DNA of 64,000 nucleotides from Letharia columbiana (GCF_014066305.1 NW_023501088.1:52501-116500); one strand, 5' to 3'. Numbered from the stretch's first letter, positions 1 through 13,687 are shown. The notes: generated from the sequence alone by a model not told the origin. Program-made: numbers and translations.

Positions 1-10
1 TAGTTTACGA

Positions 11-87
11 CGGTTGTAAAACGGTTGTAAAACGGTTGTAAAACGGTTGTAAAACGGTTGTGAATCGGTTCTAGAACGGTTTTTCAA
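11..87. repeat. 11-bp tandem repeat, CGGTTGTAAAA type
   Basis: Seven head-to-tail 11-bp units start at 11, 22, 33, 44, 55, 66 and 77. The first four are CGGTTGTAAAA and the last three drift (CGGTTGTGAAT, CGGTTCTAGAA, CGGTTTTTCAA). The same motif returns inverted at 111-124 (CCGTTTCACAACCG), so the block can fold back. It sits in the less mutated left edge of the window, probably in the 3' LTR or terminal part of the gypsy element. Confidence 0.9.
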
Positions 88-2049
88 CTAGCATAGAATC
101 GTTATAATACCGTTTCACAACCGTAATACACTAGTTTTATAACTTTACAAACGGGCAGGACGGTAATAATAGATAAAAATATTATAATATCGTTTACCTC
201 TTTTCTTTTAACTAGATAAAGCTTATAAAAGACTTTTATAGATATTAAGAAATTTATAAGTAATATATCTATAATATTATTAATCTTAAAATTATAGTAT
301 AATTCATTAGATATTAGATTTATAATATTACTTAAAAAGTTATTAAGAATAATCTAAATATATAATAAGATTTTATTTTATTTATTATTAGAATTCGTAG
401 TAAGATAAAAATATAATACTATCTTTATTATTTAATTAGTTCGCTTAAATTAATTATTCGTCTATAAATAATAGATTATAAACGTTAGAAACTTAACGTA
501 TAGTCTATTAAAGATCTCCTTTTAGAAAGTAGATATAAAACGTAGATTATAATTACTAATAATATATCTTAATACGTTTTAGTTATACTATAGTAATATA
601 TAAAGTACTACCTCGACCTATTAAGTAGTAGATTAAGTCTCCTTTCTCGATATTAGAAGATTTCTCTTAATAATCTTATACGTAATAATAAGTAGATAGT
701 TATATTCTACTTTAATAAGAGATAAGATAATAATAAAGTCTATAGCTATAGTATAAAAAGGAATAGCTAAAGTAGTAATCGAAATAAGAGATTTATATAA
801 CTTATATCTCTTAATCTAATTAAGTTAATACTTAGAATAATATACTATATAAATTTATAAGCGCTTAAATAGATATCTAATAAAAATTATATAAGATAAT
901 TAATTATAGTATCTATAATAACCTTTATAATTAAATAAATCGTAAGCTTACTCGAATATCTCTTACTCTATAGAAGGTAGAACGCTAAGACGCTATCTAT
1001 CCTCATCGTTAATATAATAAATAAGATCTTCCCTTAGTATAAATAAAATTCCAAAGATACACTTTATAGACTTTACTTAAATAATATAAGTTAATAATAT
1101 CGTAGCTATTAAAATAGTAGTAATAACCTCTATTAAAGACTTTAATATCTATAAAAAATCTTTTCTAATAAAAATCCTTAATATATTCTTACTTTAATCG
1201 CTATTTAAAATTATTTAATATTTTCATAAGGGTAGTATAATAGATTGCTACTGGTTCGATAGGCGTAATACTTAAGGGCTTCGGCTAGTATTCCGTACTC
1301 TTATATAATATATCGAGTACTCTTTTAAATTCTATAAATTACGTAATAGAAGTCTATAGTAGATACGATAGTATATTAAATATAATATTAGATTTATTTA
1401 TTTTATAGCGAAGCTTAAGATTAAATATCGAAAGATATTAAAACGTATGAATTAGGCGGAGGTTGAGTTTATCGATGTTAGTGATATTAAGCGTAGTTTG
1501 CTTAGAAATAGAAACCGCAGCTAAATAGTTAGTGTAGATTATTATAGATAACTTTAAACTAAATTTAATTATATATTAAATCTTTTTTATAATCTATATT
1601 ATATTAGCGATTTTTAACTTTATAAGCTAGTAGTTATACTTAGCTATATTTAAATATTAACTTAAAAATATAATTAATTAAACGTTTATACGCGCTATCT
1701 TATTTAAGCTTTTAGAAATTTAATCTTATTTATAATAATATATTATAGTAGTAAATCCGAAGCTTTTAAAGGCGTCTAGATCTATAAATAAGAATTTTAT
1801 AAAGTTATAATATATTAGAAAAAAGAGATTAGTAAAGACTTACTAAAGCTTATAAAAGACTTTTACTTCTACTTCGATAGAGATATAGAATAGTATTTTA
1901 ATAGTAGATTATTTATATAATAAACTCTTAATATTAGCTTCTAAGCCCTTAATAAGAATAATCTTTTATTTTTATAGCGGATTAATAAGTTATATATAAT
2001 AAGAAATCGAAGAATAAAGCTATCTCGTAAATTTAAGAAAGATTTCGAG

Positions 2050-2620
2050 ATCTTATAATATTTCTGAAAATCGTAGATTAATAATTACGTAAATCTTCTT
2101 TTAAGATATAAATATACTTAGTTTATTAACTCGTTAGTTTAGTAGAGTAATTAATAAATAATTAATAAATAATTTAATAGGCGATAGACTTACTCGCTTA
2201 TTATAAAAAAGTTTAAAGATCTAATAAAGATAACTAAGATATTCTTATAACGTATATAAGAAGATAATAATATTATTTATAAATGCTTTCGTAAAGGCTT
2301 TAAATGGTCGCAGTATAGTATTCGTCTATCTTTAGATATATAGCGGGGAATTCTTATATTCTATTAAGACGATAGTAGATTCTTTCTATCTTCTATAATT
2401 AACTATTATAAACTTATAATAGTTATTATATATTATAAGAAATTAATAAAATTAATCTACGGCGTTTATAATTAATAGATATATATATTCTAGTAGTAAT
2501 ACTATAATTTCTAACTATAGCGGTAGTAGATAAGAATTTATTTTTATTATCTTATTAAGCTCGCGTATATCTATTATAATATATCCCTTACAGCCATTAA
2601 AAGTATTCTTCTAAACTATA
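2050..2620 (-). pseudogene. Ty3/gypsy reverse transcriptase remnant
   Basis: The minus-strand translation keeps the skeleton of a fungal Ty3/gypsy reverse transcriptase. Near 2555-2590 it reads GCKGYIIIDIRELNKI, which fits the family's VDxRxLNKxT block. Next come remnants of the LPL and Y-NSPxY blocks, the stretch ILRPFKAF, and at about 2262-2283 the catalytic segment reads INNIIIF, where the family has YVDDIxIFS. It is followed by KRVSLSPIK. Both catalytic aspartates have become asparagine, and many TAA/TAG stops interrupt the frame, so the enzyme is dead. Family assignment is firm; clade is not determined. Protease should lie to the right and RNase H/integrase to the left. Confidence 0.85.
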
Positions 2621-2639
2621 AAAATAGGGTAGCTATATA

Positions 2640-5600
2640 ACGTAGATTATATAGATTATATTATTTTTTTTTAATTATATAGCTTATTAAACGTAATATT
2701 AATAACTTTCTTATTCTTTCGTTCTATCGGATATACCTTAATAAGTTTAAATATTATATTAGACTTTAAGGAAATAGATATCTATTTCTCCTCTAATATA
2801 TCTATCGTTTAACCTTAATCGATAAAAAGATTTTAATACTTATTAAGTAAATATATTAAGAATTCTATCGCTTTAGATTTCTTATAAATCGTTATTTCGT
2901 TTAATATAATATATTTTAAAAATATATTAATAGTAATAGCTATGCTATCGAATAAGATATTTATAATAAACTTTCATAGACTAACCTAAAGATTAAGTAT
3001 TATTATTGCTATTATAATAGTTATTATTATAATAATATCGCGTATTAATTTAATCTTCTAATTCTTTTTATTTGATAATAGCGAGATTAGTATAGTATAT
3101 TTCGATAGAGAAGTATTTATCTTATTTATATTCGTCTAGTATATTTAATTATATCTTACGAGGAATAACGATAAATAGATCGATATTGTTTCTCACTTAA
3201 ACTACTTAAAAAGATATGTTTATTATATAGATATAGACTTTTTAGTATAGTTTAATAATATTAAGTATTACGATTTAAAGAGTAAGTCTCTATTTATTAA
3301 TAGCTCGCTAGTATAAATTATTAATATTTATATCATAATATAAAAAGATAGAATTATATAAGACGATAACTTTACGATCCGCTTAATAGATTTAGAGTAA
3401 ATATATAAATTTATAAATATAGTTATATTCTAATAATTATCTATCTTAATAAATTAAGTAGTAAAGTTAATAATTATTCGTTCTAATATTAGAATATCGA
3501 TTTTAATTAATATATTAATCTTAAGATTATCGATAATATAGATCTCTTAAGTAATCTAAGTAAAGATACGCGTGCTATCTAAAAGTACGCCTTTTATATA
3601 GAAGATAAGAATCGTATACTTATCAGAATAATAAATCTTAGATTCTAGATCTCGAATTAAGATCTTAATAATTATCTTCTTAACTTTAATAGAAGTAGAA
3701 ATAAAATTTTAATTAATTATAATTATAATATAGCTAGCGTTAATATAAGACTTCTTCTTTTTATTTACTAGCTTTTAATTAATATAGGTAATAATATAGT
3801 AATAGTTTCGAAAGGTGTATTCGATTCTTAATATAGGCTTAGATACTAAGGGGATAATAAGAGGCTCTATAATAGGCTTTCTAGACTCGAAGGTTAGAGC
3901 GTTTATAATAAGGTTTTTACTAGTGCTAATAGAAGAAGTAGTGCTTATAAAAGAAGTAGTACTTATAGAAGATTTTTTCTAGCACTCTTCTCGAAGATAA
4001 TTAAAAAGCTTATTATGAGAGGTAGTCTTATATCGGTAGTACTTATATTAATAGTCTATGATAGATATCATCTTTAAGAAATAGCCTTTAATAGGGTCTT
4101 TATAATTATTATAAGCGAAGTTATTATATACTTCGTAATTATAATAACTCTTAAAGCCTTCTATCGATATTATTTTAAGTACTTTAAATTAATATAAAGT
4201 ATAGCTAATATAAGTATCTTAGCTAATTTTATAATCTTATAATAAATTTAACTCATTTTTATTACCTTTCTCGACTATCGCTTAATATACTCGCTATAAA
4301 TATAATTAAAATCTATTTTAATTCTAATTTTAGTAATTATCGCTATTTAGATAAAGTAATTAATAATTAGATAGTCTTAAATCTAACGCGTTTTCTTCTA
4401 CTATCGAAAACGCTATAATTTATAATCTTATTAATAACGCTAATAGCGAGATATAGACGTTTTTTTAAGTATTTTAATATATTTATAAATATTACTAATT
4501 ACTTTAATAGCTTTAATAGATTAAGAGACGTTAATTATTTTAATAAGTATTCTTATATATAGAAGACTTTTACGAGTATAAGTATTATTAATTATTTTAA
4601 TAAGCTTAAGATTAAGATTAATACTAAAATTAGAGTTATCGAGATAAATATCTATAAGAATCTATTCTCCTTTACTACTACTGCTACTAAGAATATAAAG
4701 CCTACCGCGAATAGCGATTAATATACTTTTATTATTAGTATTTTCGCTTATTAAGTAATTCTAAGAATCGATTATAGTTAGTAGTAGCGTCTGGCTTTAA
4801 AATATCTCGCTAGAATTTTATATTAAGTTTATTCTAGATAAATAATAAATAATTCTTTATAATATTTATATTAATATTCTAAGCTACTCTTATAATCGTT
4901 TAAGTATACTTTTATAGCTTTCGATAATAAGCGATATCTTATATCGAATACTTTTCTTATAATAGAATTACTATATTTTAAAAATACGATAGTTTTTAAC
5001 GTGCTAGTAGTAGGCGATATTACTTATTTATATTATAAATAATTAAGCGTTTATTATTCTTAATTAGTTTAATAATAAATTAAATAAGTATAATTTCTCT
5101 TAAATAGATTTAAAGGTTTTATTATAATAGTATATTATTCTTAGCTTATATTATATTTTTAACTTAATTAATAAAAACGTATATATTTCGAAAGAAGGTA
5201 CTCTTATTAATATATTTTATTGCTAAGACGATATTAATAAACTTACTTTTATAAAATAAATTAAAATAATTAATATTATCTAGATTAAATCGATTAGCTT
5301 TATTACTACTATTATCGCTATTTCTAATTAATTCTAATTTATCTAATAGCTCTAAATCTTCTAAAGATTTAAATAAACTTAGTATAGTACGAAATTCTAC
5401 TATTATCACCTATAGCTTAGCGAGCTATACTTTTATAAATTCTTATATTATAATAATAAATAGCTAGAGTCCGATTGGTCAATTATAGATAATTTTATCT
5501 ACTAATATAATAATAAATTCTATTCGCGTAGTTAACTCGATAAGTAAAAAAATAGATTATAATAATATCGATATATTATCTATTAAGAGAGATTTATAAT

Positions 5601-5880
5601 ATTTAAAAAAATATTAGATAGCTAATATAACTCTAAGATTTATTATATAATCGTCGAAGGCTTTAATAGAATATTAAAGTAATAAGAGATCTATCTTCTA
5701 ATATATAGAAAAGAGCTTTTCTAATATTTGCTTAGATCTTATAATTACTAGCTTCGAATATATATAAATAATTATAATATAATAAATAATAATTACTATC
5801 TTATAAGAAATCTCTTAAATTTAATTAATATCTTTTATAAATATTAAAATTTAATATATAATATATATAAGATTACTAGT
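2640..5880 (-). pseudogene. Gypsy gag/protease region with C2H2-like finger
   Basis: RIPed coding region upstream of the reverse transcriptase on the minus strand. The only clear motif is at 3981-4045, which reads YYRYKTTSHNKLFNYLREEC. If the TAC/TAT codons were TGC/TGT this gives C-x2-C-x4-H, followed by a basic helix-like segment. Fungal gypsy polyproteins often carry a cysteine/histidine finger of this general form between gag and RT. The rest of the 3.2 kb has no readable domain, and the gag/protease boundary cannot be placed. An 81-codon open frame at 5164-5409 on the same strand is Ile/Asn/Leu-rich and looks like a chance opening in decayed sequence, not a gene. Confidence 0.5.
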
Positions 5881-6031
5881 AGAATAAAGAGTAGATAAGA
5901 TGCTTTCGAAAGCTGGTGTAGTAGTAGTTATAGTATCTGAGGAGGCGGTAGAAGCTAGCTTAACGTAGCAGCTGGTGACGACGTAATCCAGACTAATCTG
6001 GAGAAGGCGTCATTTAGAGGAAGAGGTATGA

Positions 6032-6056
6032 GTTGGTGTTGGTGTTGGTGTTGGTG
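6032..6056. repeat. (GTTGGT)n microsatellite
   Basis: Four tandem GTTGGT hexamers in the RIP-spared island. On the minus strand they would read as CCAACA/ACC-type codons or as a leader repeat. No function is implied. Confidence 0.95.
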
Positions 6057-6070
6057 GGATACTGGATCTG

Positions 6071-6101
6071 CTCACAAGCATGGGCCATTGGTGCTTGTGA
6101 G
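6071..6101. other. Perfect 10-bp inverted repeat (hairpin)
   Basis: CTCACAAGCA at 6071-6080 is matched by TGCTTGTGAG at 6092-6101 around an 11-nt loop, next to the microsatellite in the non-RIPed island. A stem this good in an LTR-retrotransposon leader could be an RNA structure, for example a packaging or dimerisation element. It could equally be part of an unrelated sequence; nothing here decides it. Confidence 0.8.
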
Positions 6102-6304
6102 TAACCAGGGTGTTGCTACCATATTGTTATGGACCAAGTCATGATGTGGAAAGAAGATGATTTCTTACTACCTAGAAATCTGCTTTAGTAGAGAATGCTC
6201 GGAGACGCTAATACATATTTGGCCTAGGCTCTCCAAGCCTCTCAGACCTAGCAGGAACGGCTCTGCCAGAGGCTTCTGCAAAAGGCTTCCGCAATGCCAT
6301 ATCA

Positions 6305-9300
6305 ATAGTAGATAACTTTATCTAAAAATACTATTTAAATTATTAAAAAAGTAGAATAAACTAATTTTAAAATAAATTATAAAAAGATTAAAGAAAATTA
6401 TAAAGCTTAAAAATATAATATCTATAGAATTCTATAATGTTAAAAGCTAGATAATATATTACTACTCTTCTATAATTATTAAAAAAACTAAGAATTAAAG
6501 TTTTTATATCGACTTATTAATTATAAACGCTATTAAATATTATATAAAAGAATTCTAAATATATATAATAAATAAGAGTTTATTAAATATTATAGATTTT
6601 TATTTTCTAACTATATAAATAATAAAGATAAAAAACTTTAAAGATTTAAAATTTTAATTAATATATTAAAAGTTTAAAGGCGTTATAAGTAATAAGATTA
6701 TAATTATTTTTAAAAAAAATTTTAAAGTATATAGCTTCGAGTTTATAATTAGATAATTAAAATCGAGATATAATAAAGCGTTTAGCGTTAGATTTAGATT
6801 AATAAATTTAATTAAGATATATAACGTTTATAAAGAAGTGTATTTAATAATTAAGTATAGAGAATTATAAATACTTAAATCTATAAATATTATAAAGTTC
6901 TTTTTTATAAAGAATAGATTTACTATATTATAATTATAGCTATATATAAAATATAAATAATCTCACTTAATATTTATTTAATTCTAAATTTAAATTATTT
7001 TAGAAAAATATATAATATAATATAAAGTTATAGAGTTAATATTCTACTACTTTAAGAGATAAACCTATTTAATAAAATTGCGAAATATTATAAAAGACTA
7101 TTTTTATAAATAGTTATTATAATCTATCGAGTCGAAAAGAATAGAATCGCTATTATTATAAATATTAAATCTATAAAATAATAGAGAGATAAAAACTTAA
7201 ATTATATCTTTTATAAAGGGGGTAATAAAAGAATTTTAATCTGCGGGGTTAAATATAAAGAATATATATTTATAATAATATTAATATATATCTCGATTAA
7301 AGAGAATATAAGATTACTATAGCTAAAAGTAAATATAAAGATACTTAAATAAATATCGCTATAAATATTCTATAACGTAATAAAAAAAGATTAGAATCTT
7401 ACGCTAATCGCTATAAATAAAATCTTTATAATTCTCTTACCGCCTTTATAGCTATAAGTATTATTTAAATTATTATTAAAATTTAAAGAAGATAGAGTAT
7501 ACTATCTAATAGACGATTAAAGGATTTAAAATTTAAATCTTAAAGTCTTTATATACTTCTTAGACGATAGAACCTTAATTTCTAAAATTAATTAAATCTA
7601 TATTTAAGATAATTAAATAAAAGAGTTAAAGAATTAAAAGATAACGTCTAATAGATTATTTACTAATTATAAAACTATAATAATTATAATAAAAATAATC
7701 TTTATAACTATTTAAGAATCTAGACGATAGAGATTATCGCCTTTACTTCTATAAAGAAATTAAATATAAATCTTATATTTAAAGATATTATAAGTATTTT
7801 TAGAGGAAAATTCGATAGAAGAGTAAATAATTTATAAGATATTAATAATATAATTTATAAAATATATCGTAAAGAATAATTATAAGGTAGATTAAAAACT
7901 TAAGTATAATCTATAGCGTAATCGTTTATAACTATAAAAGAAAAGACGTCTTAAATTACTAAATTTCGAATTAGAGAAAAGAATAGCGATTATTAAAACG
8001 CGTGAGAAATAGCTTATAGATATATATAATTAATTCTATTTCTATAATACTATAGCTAAATATCTTATTCTTAATAAGAAATTAATAAGATAATTTTTTA
8101 TAAAGGCTAGATATATAAATTATAGCTTTATTAAGACTTTAAAGAATAATTAAAAAGAAATATATATAAATTTAAAAGATATTCTTAGAGTAGTAATAGA
8201 CTACTATTAAAATCTTTATAATATAAAATCTTTAAATAAAGGCGCCTAAGATAAAATCTTACGATATATAATAAATCGAATAAATTTAATAAATATTATT
8301 AAAATAAAAAACTCTATTAAAGCTCGAGAGATATAAGTCGCTATTTATTAAGTATTTTTAGAAATCTCGCTAGATAAAAATAATCTTTTAAGCGAGTTTT
8401 ATAAGATTATTATAAGATATAAGAAGAAGAAAAAGAGAGATATCTTAATTATTATTACGCGATTAATCTTTTTTTATAACTAGATATAATAAAAGTAGAA
8501 ACTCTTAAAATATTAGATAAATAGAATTCTTATTATTCTTTTTAAGAATAAAGATAAATAAATTAATATTAAAAACTATCGTTTTCTATTTATTATAAAT
8601 ATAAATTATAAAATCTTTATAAATATTCTAATATAATATTTAGTAAAGATTTTAAATAAAGTAATTAATAAATAATAGTTAATCTTCTTATTAAAGAGGC
8701 TTATAAATAATAATATTAAAATAATTTAATACTTAATAATTAAGTATAAATCTATTAAGAAATCATCATAGAAGTAAGAGAGAATCGCTATTCTCTTTCT
8801 CGATTAGAAAAAAGTATATAATCGAATCAGTTATAAGTTTCTTCTAGCGATTCTAAAAGAATTAGATATATTCGAGGAATTTATTATCTAGATATAATTT
8901 ATCTATAAGAAAGCTAAAATTAAGATTTATATTAATAATTATATTAAAAAAATAATTATAATATAAAATAGCGTAAAATAGAGAAATTCTCTAAGCTATC
9001 CTCTATTTATAATTATAATTAAAAATCTAATTCGATATATCGCTTATAACTCTTAAATCTTAAGAGTATAAATAAAGAATAGAGTGTTGAAGATAACGAT
9101 ATATATTAATAATACTATAATTATTATATAATTTTAAAAAGAGATAAATATTATAATAGTAGTTTTAAAGATTTATTACGCTATAATCGACGTGAGAATT
9201 AATTAAGATAAGTTATATATATTATATATAGAAAATATTATTTATATTTATATTATCGATATAAAGGAAATTTCTCTTAATAATCTCTATAAATATCTAG

Positions 9301-11315
9301 AAATATTAATTAAGATAAATATTAATTATTAGTTAGATAATTTTTAAATTAAAATTCTATAAAAGATTAAGAGATTAATATAAAACTAGTTATAATTTTA
9401 TTTATCTCTTAAAAATAGAATAATAATTAAAACTACCTTTATAATATCTCTTTTTAAATTTATTTTATAATTTTTATATATACTTTTAGCGATATACGAT
9501 AAATTAGAAAAGAAGTATTATAAATTAATATAAAATAATAAAGTTTAAGATATTATTTATAATCTTTATATTTATTATTAGATAAAAGAAAATAAAGTCG
9601 AGATAATTAATTTATAAATCGTTATTAATAAAAGCGTTATAATTATAGTTAATAGAGTAATTAACTCTCTTAAATTAATATAAATTATTTTAATTAAAGA
9701 TATTCTAATATTATATATTTAAAGTCTTTTATATATTTTAGCGTTTATTAATTTTTAAATAACTTAATTCTTTAATTAATTTAATTATATTTCGAAATTA
9801 ATATAAACTATTTAATAGCGATAAAAAAAAATATCTATATAAATTCTTTAAATTAAATTTTTTCTAATTATTATAAAACTATTAGCGACGCTAGTATTTT
9901 ATTATTTATTATTAGAGAAAGTCGATTTAGAGAATATAAAAAAGTTTAACTTCGAGATCTAGCGAGCTCTATAAAATAAAGATATTAGAATCTTTAAAGA
10001 TATATAAAACTCGATATACGCGGTTTTAATAATTTTAGCTAAAATAGTATATAATAAGTACTCTTTCTAGATTAATTATATTATTAATAAATTAATTTCT
10101 AACGTTATTTTATTAAACTAGCGCTTATTACTCTTATCTTTATATATATAAAAATTAGATATATTTTAATAAAAATACTTTATAAAGATTAATAATTATC
10201 TTATTTTTTTATTAGAGATTAGCTTTTAATAAGTCTATTTTATAATCTTAGATAAGAGATTAAAAGCTATTAATTTTAGCGATAGAATTAAAGACTCTAT
10301 TCTTATCTATTAATATCGCTATAAATTAAAAGTCTTAATAAATAAAATATAAATTACGATTTATAATAAGTTTAGAATATTATATATAGAGAACCTTCTC
10401 TAGTAATTACTTTATAAGAAGATTTAATTAAAAATTAATCTTATTTAGATATCGATATAATAATAGCTATATTCTATTTATAATATTAATTAATCTTTAT
10501 TTTATATATAAATTAAGTATATAATATCGAAAGCGATATAAGAAGAGTTTTTTATTATTTTAAGTTAATTAATTCTTAATTTAATACTCGAGATAAGAAT
10601 TATTAATAAGATAATCGCTTTTATAATATTTAGCTTTAATCTAAAAAGTATTAATAAGAGATAATAGAATATTCTCTATTAGACTATTATTTAATTCTTA
10701 TAAAAATATTATTTATTATATAGTTTTAATAACTTAATTATATATTAATTCTTAGATATCGCTTAAAGTTACTATCGAATCTTAATTTAGAAGTAAATCC
10801 TTATAGATCGAGTTTTATATCTTTATAAGAGATATTAAATTAAAGAGTATAACGTATAAATATTTAAAAACCTTTAAAACGAGTTTCTTAATCGAATAAA
10901 GATTTATAAAAATTTTATTTATTTAATATCTTACTTTTTCGTAATAATAAGTTAGATTAAGCGAAGAGTAATAGAGATAATTAAGAAGTTAAATAATATT
11001 ATAAAGAATTAAGATATAAATATTAATAATATTAGTAATTAAAATAAATTAATAAGCTTAAATCTATCATTTAAATAGTTTTCTAATTTTTTATTTATAC
11101 TCTTTTATCTCTAATTTATTTAATTTAGCGTTAATTTAATAAAGTTACTCGATATAGCCTCCCTCTATAAAGGCCTTCGCGTAATACTCTATATATACTC
11201 GAGCGAGAGTGGTTTACGGGTTCGAGTCCCTATAGATTTCCAGATAGGACACCTTCGTTAAGGCGGCTATCTCAGCTAAATAGCCGAATAAAATAAATAA
11301 CTTTCAAATCAACAA
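6305..11315 (+). mobile_element. LINE copy L1, 5'-truncated, heavily RIPed
   Basis: Non-LTR retrotransposon on the plus strand, recognised by end-to-end similarity to the better preserved copy L2 (28091-34345, opposite strand). Similarity starts near 6305 (AGTAGATAACTTTATC), about 1.2 kb inside L2, so the 5' part is missing, as is usual for LINEs. The RT catalytic region falls near 9085-9120. The element ends with the family 3' tail (11160-11315), which holds a GGGTTCGAGTCCC motif and finishes CTTTCAAATCAACAA. Every frame is full of stops. No target duplication could be recognised: the left neighbour is the gypsy island and the right neighbour is repeat A. Confidence 0.85.
11160..11315 (+). 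other. LINE 3' tail with tRNA-like B-box motif (L1)
   Basis: This conserved 3' end of the LINE is shared with L3 (18840-19006) and L2 (28091-28270, minus strand). At 11218-11230 it contains GGGTTCGAGTCCC, which includes a perfect match to the RNA polymerase III B-box (GGTTCGANNCC). It is slightly less RIPed than the LINE body. No A-box in proper spacing and no full tRNA fold could be drawn, so this is a tRNA-like or SINE-like 3' recognition tail, not a tRNA gene. Confidence 0.7.
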
Positions 11316-13387
11316 TTAAGATTTCTTTATTTAGTTTTATTATTTTAAGCTTAATAACTTTAATAATATCTATAAACTCGCTTTTATAAAACTCTAAAGT
11401 AAATAATAAGATATTAATTTTCCTCTTTTTTTCGCGCTAATTTAACCTCGTAATAGTAATATATATCTAAAAATTAATCTATATATATTTTAATATAATT
11501 TAAATACGTTTATAAAAGTAAAGAGAGATATATTAATATAAGAAGATTTAGAGAAATTAAAAAGATAACGTTAATTATAAATTAAAAGTTCTAATTTATT
11601 ATAATAAAAAGAATAAAGTTATAAAGCGTTTATTAACTTAATTTAAATATTATAAATATTTTATATAATAAAGCGAGTTTTATAGATAGCTAGCTTTCTA
11701 TTTAAATCTATATTTAAACTCTTATAGCGATAATTATAATATATTTCTATTTCTAGAAAATCGATTTAATCTTAAATAATATAATAAAACTTATTTTTTA
11801 AGAGAAATAGTTTTATAGTTATAGATTATAAAGAAATTAAATAATCTAATTAATTTAATTTAAAGCGAGATAAGAAGTAAAGAGAATTAATAATAAGTTT
11901 TACTATTTCTAGAGAGATTATTATCTTAATAAAATCTTTCTTAACTTCGAAAACTCTATTAAAATAAAATTTAATATTTATTATAGCTAAATAATAGTAA
12001 TTTAGCTTTTTATAATAATAATAAATTAAATTAGATAAGAGAATTATAAAAGAGTTATCGTAATTTTTAGTATAATCTCTAGAATATACTTTTATTAATA
12101 TCGCCTATATTATAAAATAATAGAGTTTTATTAATTTATTTATAAAATAAACTATTTTAATATATATCTTTATATAAAAATTAGTAAATAATAGAATAAT
12201 CTTAAAGAGATATAGAAGATTAAAGAAATATATATCTTTTTAATTAGTATAAAGAATACTCTTAAAATCTTAAGTAAATAATTTCTAAAGTATTATAATT
12301 ATTTTTTAATATTATAATTTAATAAATAATAACTACGCTTTAATATATTTCTTAATAATAAAAATAGACTTTAATAGATTTTTTAAAGTCTTTAAGTTTT
12401 TTAATAGATTAAATATTTTTAATAAGTTTTAATAGCTTTATCTATTTAATTCAGTTACTTAATACTATAATTTAAAAATTATTATAAAAATTTTTAACTT
12501 TATAAAGGCTTTTTTATAAAAAATCTTTTTGAAAAAAATTAATTATAAAAGAGCGCTTTAATAGCGATAATATATTTATAATCTATTTACGCGAATTATT
12601 CTTAAGTATTAACTCGTTAAAGTTATTTTTAAAGTTTTATATTAATATTTCTAAAGAAGTAAAAATTAAAGACGGGTTTAATATAAATAATAGAAAATCT
12701 TCTTTATTATTAAATTCGTTTTCTTAATTTAATATAGTATTTAAGTTATTATTTAATATAATATTCTTAATAATTTAATAGAGATTATTTATTATAATAA
12801 TAATATTTTTTAAAATTAATAAATATTTAAAGTTAATTAATAAAGTAAAATATAATTTTATATATTTATATTTATTTCGCTATTTATAATATTTTCTAGC
12901 GCTTTAAAATATTTATTAATTTTTTTTTTTTAAAATATTTTAAAAATATAATTTTATTTAAACTCTTTTACTCTATCTAAATCTTCTCTTCTATTATTAT
13001 TTTCTATTATTTTCTAATATAATTATCTTAAAAAATAGTAAGTTTAAAATTAGAATATTAGAGATCTAGCGTTTATATATTATTACTTCGCTATATATTC
13101 GCTAATTAGAAGAGATATATATTATATAATATCGCGAGCTATATTAAAATACTTAAAGTAAATTAATTTAATAAATTAAGATTTTAATAGATTAAGAATT
13201 ATAGAATAAATAAATATTAGAAATAAATAATAGCTATAGATTTAAAAAGGCGATTAATAATATATTATCTTTATAAGAAGATAGAGAAATAAAAAAGAGC
13301 TTTAAGGAAATAGATAGGTATAAAGATATTTTAAAGATAATTAGTTATACTATAATAGATATCTAAGATTACTATTTAATTAAATAA
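11316..13387. mobile_element. Repeat A copy 1, left part
   Basis: RIPed repeat of unknown class. It matches 50770-52855 in inverted orientation; for example the block around CGCGAATTATTCTTAAGTA near 12590 is seen reversed near 51580. It abuts the 3' end of LINE L1 on the left, where the match to copy 2 also stops. On the right it runs into homopolymer and the Fot/pogo insertion. No protein domain could be read in six frames by eye. Confidence 0.7.
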
Positions 13388-13427
13388 TAGCTTTTTTTTT
13401 AAAATTATTTTTTTTTTTTTTTTAATT

Positions 13428-13465
<38 letters not shown>

Positions 13466-13477
13466 TATTTTCTCTTC
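13388..13477. repeat. Poly-T/poly-A low-complexity tract
   Basis: Runs of T then A of about 15-20 nt each border the left side of the Fot/pogo-like element. Similar but much longer tracts lie on its right side (14676-15232). No other content is visible. Confidence 0.9.
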
Positions 13478-13541
13478 TTTAACCTTTTCGCTTCGCTCAT
13501 AGTAGTCCTCAACTCAAAGACGCACTAGTCTCAAAGACGCG
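13478..13541. repeat. Left TIR of Fot/pogo element
   Basis: Inverted match of the sequence at 14588-14652. The best conserved core is 13500-13541. The outer 10-12 bp are degraded and merge into the flanking T/A tract, so the exact tip is uncertain. Confidence 0.8.
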
Positions 13542-13687
13542 AAAATCCATTATTCCTTCCTAATTCTACATAGATCTCGTCCTATAACTCAAATCCTAAT
13601 AAATATATTCCAATATATATGTACTAGCTTTTATAGACCATAATCCAGCTTTCGGATGTAAGCCTTAATGGCCTTGTCGGCCTTTTC

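Larger units (their letters stand above)
1..6304 (-). mobile_element. Degenerate Ty3/gypsy LTR retrotransposon
   Basis: A heavily RIPed LTR retrotransposon read on the minus strand, so its 5' side is to the right. Three landmarks support this. A Ty3/gypsy reverse transcriptase lies at about 2050-2620. A cysteine/histidine finger lies upstream of it at 3981-4045. A non-coding, GC-richer leader or LTR-like island lies at 5900-6304. The order finger then RT fits gag-PR-RT-RH-IN with integrase expected toward position 1, although I could not read integrase with confidence. The left end has LTR-like 11-bp repeats and may be cut by the window edge. Neither LTR boundary nor target duplication could be fixed. 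No frame stays open; stops come from TGG/CAG/CAA codons turned into TAG/TAA. The right limit is set by the start of LINE L1 and is approximate. Confidence 0.75.
5900..6304. other. RIP-spared island at the gypsy/LINE boundary
   Basis: About 400 bp with near-normal composition, including CpA and TpG, between two strongly RIPed elements. It holds a (GTTGGT)n microsatellite at 6032-6056 and a perfect 10-bp inverted repeat at 6071-6101. No open frame was seen. It is probably the 5' leader and/or LTR of the gypsy element to its left, which would explain escape if this part is single-copy or short. It could also be unique host sequence trapped between insertions. The right edge is where similarity to LINE L2 begins. 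Confidence 0.6.

Noticed and set aside
11..87. Telomeric repeat or CRISPR array
   Set aside because: The 11-bp unit is not a fungal telomere repeat (TTAGGG type), and there are no spacers; it is a short minisatellite.
5164..5409. 81-codon open frame in the gypsy element
   Set aside because: Ile/Asn/Lys/Leu composition of RIPed DNA, no motif, within a decayed gag region.
11218..11230. tRNA gene
   Set aside because: Only a B-box-like motif is present; no acceptor, D or anticodon arms can be folded, and the motif is the LINE 3' tail found in three copies.
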